DNA from: Halomonas sp. LBP4
Lineage (GTDB): Bacteria; Pseudomonadota; Gammaproteobacteria; Pseudomonadales; Halomonadaceae
NCBI RefSeq assembly: GCF_003202205.1
Contig: NZ_PDOG01000001.1
Coordinates: 1,120,112-1,184,111, forward strand
Direction: 5' to 3'
DNA: 64,000 nt
Part shown: piece after piece, positions 8,112 through 17,343 of the stretch
Numbering within the stretch: position 1 is the stretch's first letter
Layout of the letters: every line of letters starts with the position of its first letter
Made by a program: the position numbers and the translations under genes
The notes under the pieces: generated by a model
Database searches by the model: none
The model's input: only the letters and a program-made list of their open reading frames with translations
What the model was told of the DNA's origin: nothing

Positions 8112-9551
8112 ATGGCACGTCATGACAAGGGCGCCGGCCCGTGGCTGGTCCTCGGCCTGCCGATTGCCCTCGGACTGGCCTGGATCACCCAGGGCACCGG
8201 GGTGGTCGGCAACGATCACGAGCGCAATATCCATATCCCCGATGAGCTGACCATGCCGTTGCAGGTGCAGGCGGCCTACAACGGTGAGCAGATCTTCTTC
8301 CGCTACCGCTGGCCCGCCGAACGCGCCCACGTCTATCACGACATGTTGCGCTTCGAGGACGGCGAATGGATCCGTCACGGCAACTCCCGAGCCGGTCCCG
8401 ATCCCGACGGTACCTATGAGGACCGGGTGGCCATGCTGGTCGACGACGGTGGCGTGCCGGACTTCGGCCGCTACGGCGGCTACGTCACCGTCGGCGACCG
8501 GATGCGTTTCTTCAGCGACTCGGCCTCACCGGCAGACGTCACCGCCCATCCGCACCTGGGCGAGCGGCTCGGCCATAGCGACGTGCGCAAGTACCTGCCG
8601 GGCACGCGGACGGACCAGCATGACTGGCGCAGCGTGGTGGATGCCGACGTCCTGGCGACCCAGCGCGAGGCCGGCTACTTCCTCGACCTCTGGCACTGGC
8701 GCGCCGGACGCTCCAACCCCATCGGCGCCTCCGATGACCAATGGATCGGCGAGTATCGCAACAGCGACGCCGGCAGCGGGCCCTACACCACCAACTGGGA
8801 CGCCGACAACAACCGCCCGCTCTGGATGCTCGACCCCGAGCAGACCGGCCAGCGCGCGCTGCGCTGGGAGGACGTGACGTCCGGCCAGGTCGACTTCGAC
8901 GGCCTCTACTACCTGTCCGAGGCCAACCGCACCGACTTCGACCCCGATCACGACTGGCAGAACGGCGACGTGATCCCGCGCCGCCTGCTGCGCGATCCCG
9001 CCGGCTCCCGCGGCGACATCGCGGTGCACGGCCAGGCCCGCTGGGAGGACGGCCACTGGGACGTGACCCTGGTGCGCGACATGGATACCCGCAGTCCACT
9101 GGACGACAAGGCCTTCCGCGACCAGGGCGTCTACGACATCGCCATCGCCGTGTATCGCAATGCCACCGGCAGTCGCTGGCACTACGTCTCGCATCCCCAT
9201 TCACTGGGGCTCGGCCGCCATGCCGACATCCAGGCCCAACGTATCGACGGCGATGCTCCCGACTGGTCCGACGACTGGCTCGAGATGACCCTGTTCTACC
9301 CCGGGCAGGTGGACTGGCCGCTGCTGGTCAGCCGCGCCCACGCCGGGGCCGAGGACATCGCCGCCGGGACGCCGGTTCGGCCCCGCCACAGCGAGAAGCA
9401 ACTCGCCCTCTACGGCGTGGAGAGGGAGTTCAACGACGCCATCACCAGCCGCTGGTGGATGACCCTGGCCGCCGGCCTGATCGCCATGCTCGGCGTGACC
9501 CTCGCCCTGCTGCCCGCCTTCCGCCCGACTCGCCGAGGAGACCGCTCATGA
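8112..9551 (+). CDS. Membrane-anchored ethylbenzene-dehydrogenase-type haem-binding protein
   Basis: A 479-residue protein with an N-terminal hydrophobic anchor (residues ~10-28), a long extracytoplasmic beta-rich region and a C-terminal membrane helix (WWMTLAAGLIAMLGVTLALL). The central part resembles the b-haem-binding gamma subunit domain of ethylbenzene dehydrogenase and DMSO-reductase-family enzymes, for example IHIPDELTMPLQVQAAYNGEQIFFRYRW near the start and QARWEDGHWDVTLVRDM later. I infer a periplasmic, haem-carrying electron-transfer protein. No molybdoenzyme alpha or beta subunit is visible nearby. Its stop overlaps the ATG of the next gene (ATGA), so the two are coupled. AGGAG lies just before the ATG at 8112. 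Confidence 0.72.
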   Translation: MARHDKGAGPWLVLGLPIALGLAWITQGTGVVGNDHERNIHIPDELTMPLQVQAAYNGEQIFFRYRWPAERAHVYHDMLRFEDGEWIRHGNSRAGPDPDGTYEDRVAMLVDDGGVPDFGRYGGYVTVGDRMRFFSDSASPADVTAHPHLGERLGHSDVRKYLPGTRTDQHDWRSVVDADVLATQREAGYFLDLWHWRAGRSNPIGASDDQWIGEYRNSDAGSGPYTTNWDADNNRPLWMLDPEQTGQRALRWEDVTSGQVDFDGLYYLSEANRTDFDPDHDWQNGDVIPRRLLRDPAGSRGDIAVHGQARWEDGHWDVTLVRDMDTRSPLDDKAFRDQGVYDIAIAVYRNATGSRWHYVSHPHSLGLGRHADIQAQRIDGDAPDWSDDWLEMTLFYPGQVDWPLLVSRAHAGAEDIAAGTPVRPRHSEKQLALYGVEREFNDAITSRWWMTLAAGLIAMLGVTLALLPAFRPTRRGDRS

Positions 9552-10099
9552 CCGGTATGCACCATATGCTCGTCCATTTCCCGGAGGCGTTCTGGGCGCT
9601 GGCCACCCTGTTGATCCTGGTCGGCGCCTTCCTGCCCGGCCGGATGGCCGAGCTCAGCCGCGCCGCCCTGCTGCCGGTGCTGGTGCTCAGCCTGCTCGGC
9701 GCCCTGGCCTCCATCGTCAGCGGCAGCCTGGTCTGGCCGCTGGAGGCCAACCTGGCAAGCCCGATGGTACGCAACCATATCCTCATGGCGCTCTGGTCGC
9801 TGGGCCTCTACGCCATGCTCACCGTGCTGGTGTGGCGCGCCGGCGACGCCGCCTTCGACGGTGCCCGGCGCTGGGTGCTGGTACTCCTGGCGCTGATCGG
9901 CGGACTGCTGTTCGCCACCACCGGCACCCTGGGTGGCCACCTGGCCGGCGCGCCGACCCGGTTCTCCGATCTGCTGCGCCTCACCGGCTGGGAGGTCTAC
10001 ACCACCTTCTACAGCCCGCTCTGGGTCATCACCGTGATGGTGCTCATCGGCCTGGCCTGCGGCGCCCTGGGCATCATGACCCGACGCCAGGCCCGCTGA
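9548..10099 (+). CDS. Four-helix membrane protein, DUF2231-like
   Basis: A 183-residue protein with four or five membrane helices and an N-terminal LVHFPEAFWALATLLI motif. A His in such a motif is typical of DUF2231-like membrane proteins, which may bind haem. Translation is coupled to the preceding haem-binding protein through an ATGA overlap at 9548-9551, so the two probably form one membrane redox unit. Conserved-looking His residues (HHMLVHF, RNHILM, GGHLAG) could be haem ligands; this is inference. A strong hairpin terminator follows 35 bp after the stop. Confidence 0.65.
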   Translation: MTGMHHMLVHFPEAFWALATLLILVGAFLPGRMAELSRAALLPVLVLSLLGALASIVSGSLVWPLEANLASPMVRNHILMALWSLGLYAMLTVLVWRAGDAAFDGARRWVLVLLALIGGLLFATTGTLGGHLAGAPTRFSDLLRLTGWEVYTTFYSPLWVITVMVLIGLACGALGIMTRRQAR

Positions 10100-10134
10100 C
10101 GCCCCCGCCGGCACGCTCCGGCACGCTCCGGCAG

Positions 10135-10170
10135 AACGCCGAAGGCCCCACACGCGGGGCCTTCGGCGTT
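10135..10170 (+). terminator. Intrinsic terminator after the haem-protein pair
   Basis: A perfect 15-bp GC-rich inverted repeat (10135-10149 with 10156-10170) and a 6-nt loop, followed by only a short T-poor tail. It sits directly downstream of the two-gene haem unit. Confidence 0.8.
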
Positions 10171-10286
10171 TCGGTCGTCTCCCGACGTGACACCAGGCCG
10201 TCACGACATCGACTCTATTCGTTCATGCCGATGCAATATCCCCTGCCGACCATGGAGCTCCCCGTGACGTCATGTGAGGCAGCAAG

Positions 10287-12308
10287 ATGAAACAGCCCCA
10301 GTACATCGGCACCACCGACCCGATTCTCGCCGCCGGCGACGAACCCGCCAGCAACACGTCGCCCAATGCCTACTTCGGCGACATTCTCGACGCCCGCCTG
10401 AGCCGTCGCACGCTGCTGCGCGGCAGCCTGGCCGCCGCCGTGGCCGGCGCCATGGCCACCACCCTGCCCTTCGGCCGCGTCCTGGCCGCCGGCACGGGTG
10501 CCCCGGCCCCCAGTCTCGGCTTCAAGGCGATTCCGGTCAGCGCCGCCGACAGCGTGGTGGTGCCGGAAGGCTACCGGGTACAGACCTTCATTCCCTGGGG
10601 CACGCCGATCAACGGCGGCATGCCGGCCTTCTCGCTGGACGCCAGCGGCGAGGACCAGGCCCAGCAGGTGGGCAGCCACCACGACGGCATGCACTTCTTC
10701 CCCCTCGACGGCAGCTCCCGCGACGGCCTGCTGGTGCTCAACCACGAGTACGTGGAGCCGCGCTACCTGCACGGCGCCGCCCGGGGCCTGGCCCTCGACT
10801 CGGAGGGCTTTCCGCAACACGAGGACGGTTCCCGCGACCCCGACCAGGTGCTCAAGGAACTCAACGCCCATGGCGTCTCCGTCGTTCGCGTGCGCCAGGG
10901 TGCCGACGGCCAGTGGCAGGTGGTCGAGGACGCCCGCAACCGTCGCATCACCGGCCTCACGCCGATGCGCCTGGCCGGGCCGGTGGCCGGCACCGGGCAC
11001 GTGGTGACGAAGTTCAGCCCCGACGGCAGCATGACCCGCGGCACCCTCAACAACTGCTCCAGCGGCGTCACCCCCTGGAACACCTACCTGGCCGCCGAGG
11101 AGAACTGGGCCGGCTACTTCGCCAACGAGGACCCCGAGATCGAGCGCCGCCAGGCGCGTTACGGCATCCAGACGCGCGACACGGGGCGTTACCAGTGGCA
11201 CCGGGCGGCGGGCGGCGCCGACGAGACCCTGCGCTTCGATGCCAGCACCCGCGGCGCCTCGGCCCGGGACGACTACCGCAACGAGCCGCACGCCTTCGGC
11301 TACATGGTCGAGATCGACCCCATGGACCCGCAATCGACGCCGGTCAAGCGCACCCACCTCGGGCGCTTCGCCCACGAAGGGGTGATCTTCGCCCCCGCCG
11401 TGGAGGGCCAGCCGGTGGTCTGCTACTCGGGCGACGACGCCCGCTTCGAGTACATCTACAAGTTCGTCTCGGCCAGGCCCTTCCATGCCGCCACGGCCGA
11501 CGGCTCGCTGCTGGATGAAGGCACGCTCCATGTGGCGAAGTTCCACGATAATGGCAGCGGCGAGTGGCTGGCCCTGGCCCCGGGCGAGAACGGCCTGACC
11601 CCGGAGAACGGCTTCACCGATCTGGCCGACATCCTGGTCAACACCCGCAGCGCCGCCGACCATGTCGGCGCCACCAGGATGGACCGCCCCGAGTGGGGCG
11701 CCGTGGACCCGGTCACCGGCCGGGTCTACTTCACCCTGACCAACAACACCCGCCGCGAGCCGGGCCAGGAGGATGCCGCCAACCCGCGGTCCGACAACGG
11801 CTTCGGTCATATCATCCGCTGGCAGGAAGACGGCTCCCACGCCGGCACGCGCTTCGCCTGGGATCTCTTCATGCTGGGCGGCGACCGGGAGAACGGCCGC
11901 AACCCGGCCGGCGAGCCACTCGGCGATGACGCCATCTTCGCCAGCCCGGACGGCCTGTGGATCGACCCGGACCGCCGCGTCTGGATCCAGACCGACATCA
12001 GCGAGTCGGTGATGAACAACGGCATCTACGAGGTATTCGGCAACAACCAGATGCTGGCCGCCACCCCGGAGAGCGGCGAGATCAAGCGCTTCCTCACCGG
12101 CCCCGTGGGCCAGGAGATCACCGGCGTGATCACCACCCCGGACCAGCGCACCATGTTCGTCAATGTCCAGCACCCGGGCGCCACCACCGACGCCGAGGCC
12201 TTCGCCGCCGGCGACTTCGCCAGTCACTGGCCGGAGGGCGGCAGCGCCGTTCCCCGTTCGGCCACCCTGGTGATTACCCGCGAGGACGGCGGCATCATCG
12301 GCACGTGA
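10287..12308 (+). CDS. phoX: PhoX-family (DUF839) phosphatase, Tat-exported
   Basis: A 673-residue protein whose N-terminus carries a twin-arginine signal (SRRTLLRGSLAAAVAG at about residues 37-52), so it is exported folded to the periplasm. The rest matches the PhoX/DUF839 family of Ca- and Fe-dependent alkaline phosphatases: GVSVVRVRQG, RITGLTPMRLAGPVAG, NCSSGVTPWNTYLAAEENW, and a C-terminal segment with PDGLWIDPDRRVWIQTD. These enzymes release phosphate from organic phosphate monoesters. I looked for a clear Pho box upstream and did not find one. A CGTGAC-N8-GTCACG inverted repeat at 10186-10205 is the only candidate operator. It is a single gene between terminators. Confidence 0.88.
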   Translation: MKQPQYIGTTDPILAAGDEPASNTSPNAYFGDILDARLSRRTLLRGSLAAAVAGAMATTLPFGRVLAAGTGAPAPSLGFKAIPVSAADSVVVPEGYRVQTFIPWGTPINGGMPAFSLDASGEDQAQQVGSHHDGMHFFPLDGSSRDGLLVLNHEYVEPRYLHGAARGLALDSEGFPQHEDGSRDPDQVLKELNAHGVSVVRVRQGADGQWQVVEDARNRRITGLTPMRLAGPVAGTGHVVTKFSPDGSMTRGTLNNCSSGVTPWNTYLAAEENWAGYFANEDPEIERRQARYGIQTRDTGRYQWHRAAGGADETLRFDASTRGASARDDYRNEPHAFGYMVEIDPMDPQSTPVKRTHLGRFAHEGVIFAPAVEGQPVVCYSGDDARFEYIYKFVSARPFHAATADGSLLDEGTLHVAKFHDNGSGEWLALAPGENGLTPENGFTDLADILVNTRSAADHVGATRMDRPEWGAVDPVTGRVYFTLTNNTRREPGQEDAANPRSDNGFGHIIRWQEDGSHAGTRFAWDLFMLGGDRENGRNPAGEPLGDDAIFASPDGLWIDPDRRVWIQTDISESVMNNGIYEVFGNNQMLAATPESGEIKRFLTGPVGQEITGVITTPDQRTMFVNVQHPGATTDAEAFAAGDFASHWPEGGSAVPRSATLVITREDGGIIGT

Positions 12309-12320
12309 TACGTGAGCACG

Positions 12321-12359
12321 AATGCAGCGAGTTTCGCCAATGGCGGGGCTCGCTGCGTT
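12321..12359. terminator. Hairpin between convergent phoX and yeiH-like genes
   Basis: AATGCAGCGAG at 12321-12331 pairs with CTCGCTGCGTT at 12349-12359, with one G-T wobble and an inner CGCCA/TGGCG stem. There is no clear T-run. It lies 13 bp after phoX and could end transcription of phoX. Confidence 0.5.
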
Positions 12360-12442
12360 GCGGGTCATCGAGTCGAATGACGGCTCCTTAGCTGCCGTTG
12401 AGAAAGCATCCCTCGGCAGCATAGAGTCCTCAGGAATCGATG

Positions 12443-13504
12443 TTATCCACCCACACCACCCCAGAAGATAAAGGCCATCACCACGAGCAGCAGGAATATC
12501 GTCTCGGCAACCATCAGGATGACAGGCTTCCAGCCAACCACCGCCAGTTTCTGGAACGACGTCTTGATGCCCAACGCGGCAATCGCCGTGACCAGGCACC
12601 AGCGGGACAGAGTCGCCATTCCTTCGTTCACCGTCTCGGGGATGAGCCCCAGGCTGTTGACCACGACGAGTAACACGAAACCGACGAGGAAGCCCGGCAA
12701 CATCGGCATCTTGGTCGTTTCACCCTCTTCCTTGCGAGACTTCCGGAATAGCCACATGAAGATCATCACCACCGGCACCAGCATGGCGACCCGCACCAGC
12801 TTGACCAGCGTCGAGATGTCACCGGTCTGCTCGGAGATCATGTAGCCGGCTCCCACCACCTGGGCCACGTCGTGGATGGTGCCACCGAGAAAGATTCCGG
12901 CCTGCGTATTGGCCAGCTCCAGGGCCGCGGCGATCAGGGGATAGATCACCATCGCCATGGTGGAGAGCGTGGTCACCCCCACCACCGTCAGGATGGTGTT
13001 GCGCTCGCTGGTTTCGTGGCGAGGCATCACCGCCGACAAAGCCAAGGCCGCCGAAGCACCACAGATGGCCACGGCGCCACCGGTCAATAGCCCCAGATCA
13101 CGAGTCAAGCCAAGGGCCCTGGCCAGAACCGCGCCAATGGCGATAACCAGTGCCACCGCCCCAACCACGGTGAGCACAGGACCAAGGCCCAAATCCCCGA
13201 CCTGCTCCAGTGTCATGCGCGCACCCAGCAACGCTACGCCAAGCCGCAACACTGTGCGGGCGGCGAACTCGATCCCCTCGCGGCAGCGCCCCTCTTCACT
13301 CAGGAAATGCAGCGACATGCCGAACAGCAGGGCGTAGAGCAGCGTCGGCCCACCGTAGTGATCGGCAATGAAAGTAGTGGCCAGAGCGATGGTGATGCAT
13401 ACCAGCAGGCCGCGACCGATGGCACGATGGCGACTCAGCTGCCGGATGAGTCGAGATACCCCGCCCGCTCCAGGCGTTGTGAAGATATGAAGTTTCATTT
13501 GCAT
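12443..13504 (-). CDS. YeiH/UPF0324-family putative sulfite/sulfate exporter, copy 1
   Basis: A 353-residue inner-membrane protein with about ten helices. It has the family hallmarks FIADHYGGPTLLYALLFGM, LTGGAVAICGASAALALSAV, and the GTIHDVAQVVGAGYMIS loop. This family (COG2855) includes SuyZ-type proteins found with sulfonate desulfonation genes and proposed to expel sulfite or sulfate. It is the last gene of the module A operon, whose lyase would release sulfite. The ATG at 13504 is preceded by GGAGAG; the open frame upstream of it has no coding character. A close paralogue lies at 30126-31178 in the sulfolactate operon. Confidence 0.85.
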   Translation of the reverse strand: MQMKLHIFTTPGAGGVSRLIRQLSRHRAIGRGLLVCITIALATTFIADHYGGPTLLYALLFGMSLHFLSEEGRCREGIEFAARTVLRLGVALLGARMTLEQVGDLGLGPVLTVVGAVALVIAIGAVLARALGLTRDLGLLTGGAVAICGASAALALSAVMPRHETSERNTILTVVGVTTLSTMAMVIYPLIAAALELANTQAGIFLGGTIHDVAQVVGAGYMISEQTGDISTLVKLVRVAMLVPVVMIFMWLFRKSRKEEGETTKMPMLPGFLVGFVLLVVVNSLGLIPETVNEGMATLSRWCLVTAIAALGIKTSFQKLAVVGWKPVILMVAETIFLLLVVMAFIFWGGVGG

Positions 13505-13648
13505 GCTCTCCTGACCCCCGTCGCCGGGACACACTCGCCCTTCCCCGGCCCGACATAAGCCGAGCCAGGCGGGGGGAGGTCCAACAGGGTGAGAAAAATA
13601 ATGGGCGGCGCAGGGCAACGAAGCCCGGCCACTCAGAGAGTTGAGGCG

Positions 13649-14383
13649 TCAGCGTCCGTCCGCCGCGGCAACGACTTGCTCGGCCAGCACTTGGACGGTA
13701 TCTACGACGGGAACCGAGGTATCCAGCGCATCCCCAATCACCGACAGCTCGGTGCAGGCCAGCACCAGGACATCGGCCCCTCGCTCCCTGAGCTCATCAG
13801 CGGCCCTGGTGATGGCGGCAAGGGTATCGGGATGGCGCCCCTGGCCGCGCTTGACGGCCCGGATCACATCGAGCACGGACGCCTCGTCATCGGGATAGAC
13901 GAGTGACAGCCCGCGTGATTCGATAAACCCCTCGTATAGGCCGATCTTGCGTAGCGCCGGCGAGCAGAGCATGCCCACTCTGGCCCCGGGTATGCGGCGT
14001 GCGATGGTGTCCAGGGTGCACTCGACAATGTGCCAAACTGGGATGCCTACAGCATCCTGAGCATCCTGCCAGTAGTAGTGCGCGGTATTACAAGGCATCA
14101 CCAGGAAGTCGGCACCGGCCACTTCAAGTCTCCGGGCCATCTCTGCAATTGCGGGCCCGGGATTTTCGCCGTCACCGTCGATCAGCGCCTTGATACGTGA
14201 AGGAACTTTCGGGTTGTTGTCCACAAGCAGGTGGACATGGTCAATATCATCTTCAGCTGCTGTGACATCAATGACCCGTTGCATAAAGGCCACAGTGGCA
14301 TCAGGGCCCATCCCACCCAGCACACCCACAATGGTATGGCGGTCCGAATGGTGAGCCTCAGAATCGTGATTGTGAGTCGTCAT
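13649..14383 (-). CDS. Aspartate/glutamate racemase family protein (candidate cysteate racemase)
   Basis: A 244-residue member of the cofactor-independent Asp/Glu racemase superfamily. It begins with the typical VGVLGGMGPDATVAF motif and contains both catalytic cysteines, in VMPCNTAHYY and LACTELSV, so racemisation by the two-base mechanism should be possible. The gene is inside the module A operon, 21 bp after the TRAP permease. Cysteate is a sulfonate analogue of aspartate, and the operon also encodes an L-cysteate sulfo-lyase. I therefore infer that the substrate may be D-cysteate, converted to the L form. Plain aspartate racemisation is the alternative. The His-rich N-terminus before the fold (MTTHNHDSEAHHSDRH) is unusual. 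Confidence 0.82.
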   Translation of the reverse strand: MTTHNHDSEAHHSDRHTIVGVLGGMGPDATVAFMQRVIDVTAAEDDIDHVHLLVDNNPKVPSRIKALIDGDGENPGPAIAEMARRLEVAGADFLVMPCNTAHYYWQDAQDAVGIPVWHIVECTLDTIARRIPGARVGMLCSPALRKIGLYEGFIESRGLSLVYPDDEASVLDVIRAVKRGQGRHPDTLAAITRAADELRERGADVLVLACTELSVIGDALDTSVPVVDTVQVLAEQVVAAADGR

Positions 14384-14404
14384 AGGTTACCTATTTATTC
14401 GTTA

Positions 14405-15685
14405 TCAGAAGCCAAGCAGTTCTGGCAGCCATAGAGAAATCTGGGGAAAGAATGCCAGCAGCAATACGATCACCACCATCGACCCGACTAGCGGCAGCGC
14501 TCGAACCGAGATGCGCTCGATGGAGACATTGGCGATACTGGAGCTGATAAACATGTTTTCACCCAGTGGCGGCGTGGAAAAACCGATACCGAGGCTAACC
14601 ACCAATACGATGCCAAAGTGGATAGGGTCGACGCCAAGCGCTGCCATCACTGGCAGTAGCACTGGCGTGACGATCATGATGGTAGCAAGAATCTCGATAA
14701 ACATGCCCACAACTAGCAAGAAGCCAATCACCAGCACCCACACCAGCCACAGACTGTCAGTAACCTGTAGGATCCCCTGAGCGATCATGGCCGGGATGTG
14801 ATTCTCAACCAGAATGCGACCGAAGGCGGTAGCGGTAAACATGATGATAAGCACACGCCCGGTCAGCCAAGTAGTGTTCTGAAAAGCCTCGTTGAGCCCG
14901 CGAAGAGACGATTCCTTATGGATAAAGATCCCGACAAACAGGGCATAGAAGATGGAGACTACCGCGGCCTCTGTCGGCGTGAACATTCCGGAATAGATAC
15001 CGCCCAAGATCACCACCGGCGCCATGAGCGACCAGAACCCATCCTTCAGGACCTTGACGATACGTTTCCAGTCGTAACCCGTGCCTTCGGTCTGATAGCC
15101 GTTGCGCTTCGCCGTGATGTAGTTTGCCACCATAAGACCAGCACCGAGCATAATTCCCGGAATCACCCCTGCAATGAACAGCGCAGAGATGGATTCATTG
15201 GCAGTGACGCCGTAAATAACCAGCGGCATGCTGGGCGGGATCACAACCCCGAGCCCGCCGGCAGTAGCGGTGATCGCCGCGGGATAGCTACGACCGTAGC
15301 CGCGCTCGATCATGGCAGGAATCACCAGCATCCCGACGGCGGCCGTCGTCGCCGGTCCGGATCCGGAAATGGCACCAAAGAACATGCAGGCCATCACCGC
15401 GGCCGCGCCCAACCCACCGGCCGCAGGCCCTGCCAACTCTTCGGCAATGAGAATGAGACGTCTAGCGATGCCGGCATTCCCCATCAAGGCCCCTGCCAGG
15501 ATGAAAGAGGGTAGAGCCATGAGCGGAAACGAATTGATCGCTGAAAAGGCCAGCTCGATCAGCGAACTGATGTCATCTCCGCTCATGACGTAAACCGCCA
15601 AGGAGGCAACACCAAGGGCCACTACAATAGGTGCGCCAAAAAGTAGCAGCGCTCCAAACATGGAAAACAGAACTGTTGCAGCCAT
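14405..15685 (-). CDS. TRAP transporter large permease (DctM type), module A
   Basis: A 426-residue, 12-helix large permease subunit of a TRAP importer. Typical signatures include GALMGNAGIARRLI, FGAISGSGPATTAAVGMLVIPAM and IPPSMPLVIYGV. With the small permease and binding protein encoded immediately upstream, it takes up an organic anion using the Na+ gradient. I chose the ATG at 15685, preceded by GAGGGG, five bases after the small-permease stop. The longer open frame reaches into that gene and is not plausible. The substrate is inferred from the operon to be a sulfonate, perhaps an amino-alcohol sulfonate. Confidence 0.92.
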   Translation of the reverse strand: MAATVLFSMFGALLLFGAPIVVALGVASLAVYVMSGDDISSLIELAFSAINSFPLMALPSFILAGALMGNAGIARRLILIAEELAGPAAGGLGAAAVMACMFFGAISGSGPATTAAVGMLVIPAMIERGYGRSYPAAITATAGGLGVVIPPSMPLVIYGVTANESISALFIAGVIPGIMLGAGLMVANYITAKRNGYQTEGTGYDWKRIVKVLKDGFWSLMAPVVILGGIYSGMFTPTEAAVVSIFYALFVGIFIHKESSLRGLNEAFQNTTWLTGRVLIIMFTATAFGRILVENHIPAMIAQGILQVTDSLWLVWVLVIGFLLVVGMFIEILATIMIVTPVLLPVMAALGVDPIHFGIVLVVSLGIGFSTPPLGENMFISSSIANVSIERISVRALPLVGSMVVIVLLLAFFPQISLWLPELLGF

Positions 15686-15690
15686 TATGC

Positions 15691-16251
15691 TTACCCCTCT
15701 GCTTTGTTCGAGGGAGACTCTGCGGTCTCGTGGGCGTGCTGTTCGGTAATCTTGCTGACCTCTTCCTGCTCTACGTCTCCAGGCTCGATGCCCTTGACCA
15801 GCTTCAGGTACTGGACCTGCAGGACACGAAGCGCCATCAGCACGAAGGCGATGGGAAATACGAAGTAGACATAGGCCAGCGACCAACCCAAAGCGGGAGA
15901 TTTATAAGGGAACTCCAGCAGTAGACTAATCAGATCCAAGCTCTTCCACGCCAGCACCAGGCAGAAACCGACCCAGACCAAGTCGACCAGCAGCAACAGC
16001 GTATTGGCGACTCGTTTTGGCATCATGTTGATGTGAATCTGCAACCGGTTATGTGCCCCCAGATGAGCCGCATGGGCGGCACCTAGGAACACGAACCAAA
16101 CGAAGGCGTAACGGGCCAACTCCTCGATCCAAGCCGTGCCGATGCCAAGCGTCACACGCATGACCACCTGAATGAACAGCAATACCACGAACACCCCGAG
16201 CAGGAAGCGGCAGGCGTAGTCTTCGATATGATTGAGCAGCTTTGCTAACAC
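15691..16251 (-). CDS. TRAP transporter small permease (DctQ type), module A
   Basis: A 186-residue, four-helix membrane protein with the family motif WIEELARYAFVWFVFLGAA and HLGAHNRLQIHI. It is the small permease subunit of a TRAP importer and forms the membrane complex with the large permease encoded five bases downstream. A charged C-terminal tail of about 35 residues (rich in Glu) extends beyond the last helix and is longer than in most DctQ proteins. Confidence 0.9.
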   Translation of the reverse strand: MLAKLLNHIEDYACRFLLGVFVVLLFIQVVMRVTLGIGTAWIEELARYAFVWFVFLGAAHAAHLGAHNRLQIHINMMPKRVANTLLLLVDLVWVGFCLVLAWKSLDLISLLLEFPYKSPALGWSLAYVYFVFPIAFVLMALRVLQVQYLKLVKGIEPGDVEQEEVSKITEQHAHETAESPSNKAEG

Positions 16252-16328
16252 GAAAGCCTCCTTCCCGAGTGGGAGTGAGTGGAGGAGGAGTGGGCCGGGT
16301 GGAAGTAGGCCACCCGGCCAGACCTATC

Positions 16329-17312
16329 TCAGTGACCCAAGGCCTTTTGCATTTCCTCGAAGGCTTCCTGGCCACCAATGTCGTCATAGAACTCGGGCCA
16401 GACCTGCTCTTTGGCAATGCGAATCCACTCATCCTCATCTTCTAGAGTGGATACCTCGACACCTTCAGCCTCCATACCCGCACGCGCCTTGGAGGCCTCG
16501 GTCAGCTGGAATTGCAGCGCATAGAGCTGGGCCTCGAGGCCGGCCCGATCGATGATCGCGCGCTCCTCATCACTCAGCTTCTCGTAGGTCCTGACCCCCA
16601 TCACGATGGGCTGCAGCGAGTATTGGTAGTGCACTTCGGTGAGGTAATCCTGCACTTCATGGAATTTCATCGTGTAGTTGACGATGTATGGGTTGTCCTG
16701 GCCATCGATCACGCCCTGCTGGAGGCCGGTGAACACCTCGGGCCAGGACATGCTGATCGGACTGGCCCCCCAGGCCTTATAGGTGGCCAGCATCAGCTCG
16801 TTCTGCGGCACCCGCACCTTGAGCCCCTCGATGTCCTCGAGGGTGGTCACGGGTCGCTTCGAGTTGGTGAGATATCGGAAGTTGGAATACAGCCAGCTGA
16901 CGATGTGCACGCCGGCTTCCTCTTCAGCGATGGCATTCCAGCGATCGGCGAGGGGACCGGTGGTGGCCTTGACCGCATCGGCATGGCTGCGGATCGCATA
17001 TGGCATGGTCAGGGCGCCGAGACGCGGCGCATAGGGCGTCAGGTTGCCCACGCCGACAAGCGCAAAGTCGAGCTTACCGATGCGGGTATCCTGGATCATG
17101 CCCGTCTCGGAACCAAGCTGGCCACCGGGGAAAAGCTCGACCTGCATCTCACCGTCGGAGAGCTGTTCGACCAGCTCCTCGAAACGCTGGGCCAGTGCGC
17201 CCTGGTCGGACTCCATCGGGTCCCCCATGCCAACCTTGAAGGTCTCGGCCTGTGCCGCCTGCGCGGTCAGGGTGGCGAGGATAGCGCTGGTTAAAAGAGT
17301 TTTCTTGAACAT
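16329..17312 (-). CDS. TRAP transporter substrate-binding protein (DctP type), module A
   Basis: A 327-residue periplasmic binding protein with an N-terminal Sec signal peptide (MFKKTLLTSAILATLTAQAA, cleavage near AQA-ET). The DctP fold shows in LFPGGQLGSETGMIQDTRIGKLDF and GLKVRVPQNELML, where the conserved Arg (KVRVP) usually binds the ligand carboxylate. It then shows SWPEVFTGLQQGVIDGQDNP. The ATG at 17312 has GGAGAG upstream and begins the signal peptide directly. It delivers the module A substrate to the DctQM permease. Confidence 0.93.
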   Translation of the reverse strand: MFKKTLLTSAILATLTAQAAQAETFKVGMGDPMESDQGALAQRFEELVEQLSDGEMQVELFPGGQLGSETGMIQDTRIGKLDFALVGVGNLTPYAPRLGALTMPYAIRSHADAVKATTGPLADRWNAIAEEEAGVHIVSWLYSNFRYLTNSKRPVTTLEDIEGLKVRVPQNELMLATYKAWGASPISMSWPEVFTGLQQGVIDGQDNPYIVNYTMKFHEVQDYLTEVHYQYSLQPIVMGVRTYEKLSDEERAIIDRAGLEAQLYALQFQLTEASKARAGMEAEGVEVSTLEDEDEWIRIAKEQVWPEFYDDIGGQEAFEEMQKALGH

Positions 17313-17343
17313 TGTTATCTCTCCAATCTGCATAGAGTTGGTA

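Noticed and set aside
10186-10269. Pho box upstream of phoX
   Set aside because: Only a CGTGAC-N8-GTCACG inverted repeat and a TGACGTCA palindrome are present; neither matches two tandem CTGTCAT half-sites.
10215-12599. 794-residue minus-strand open frame over phoX
   Set aside because: Antisense shadow of a gene with clear PhoX motifs and a Tat signal.
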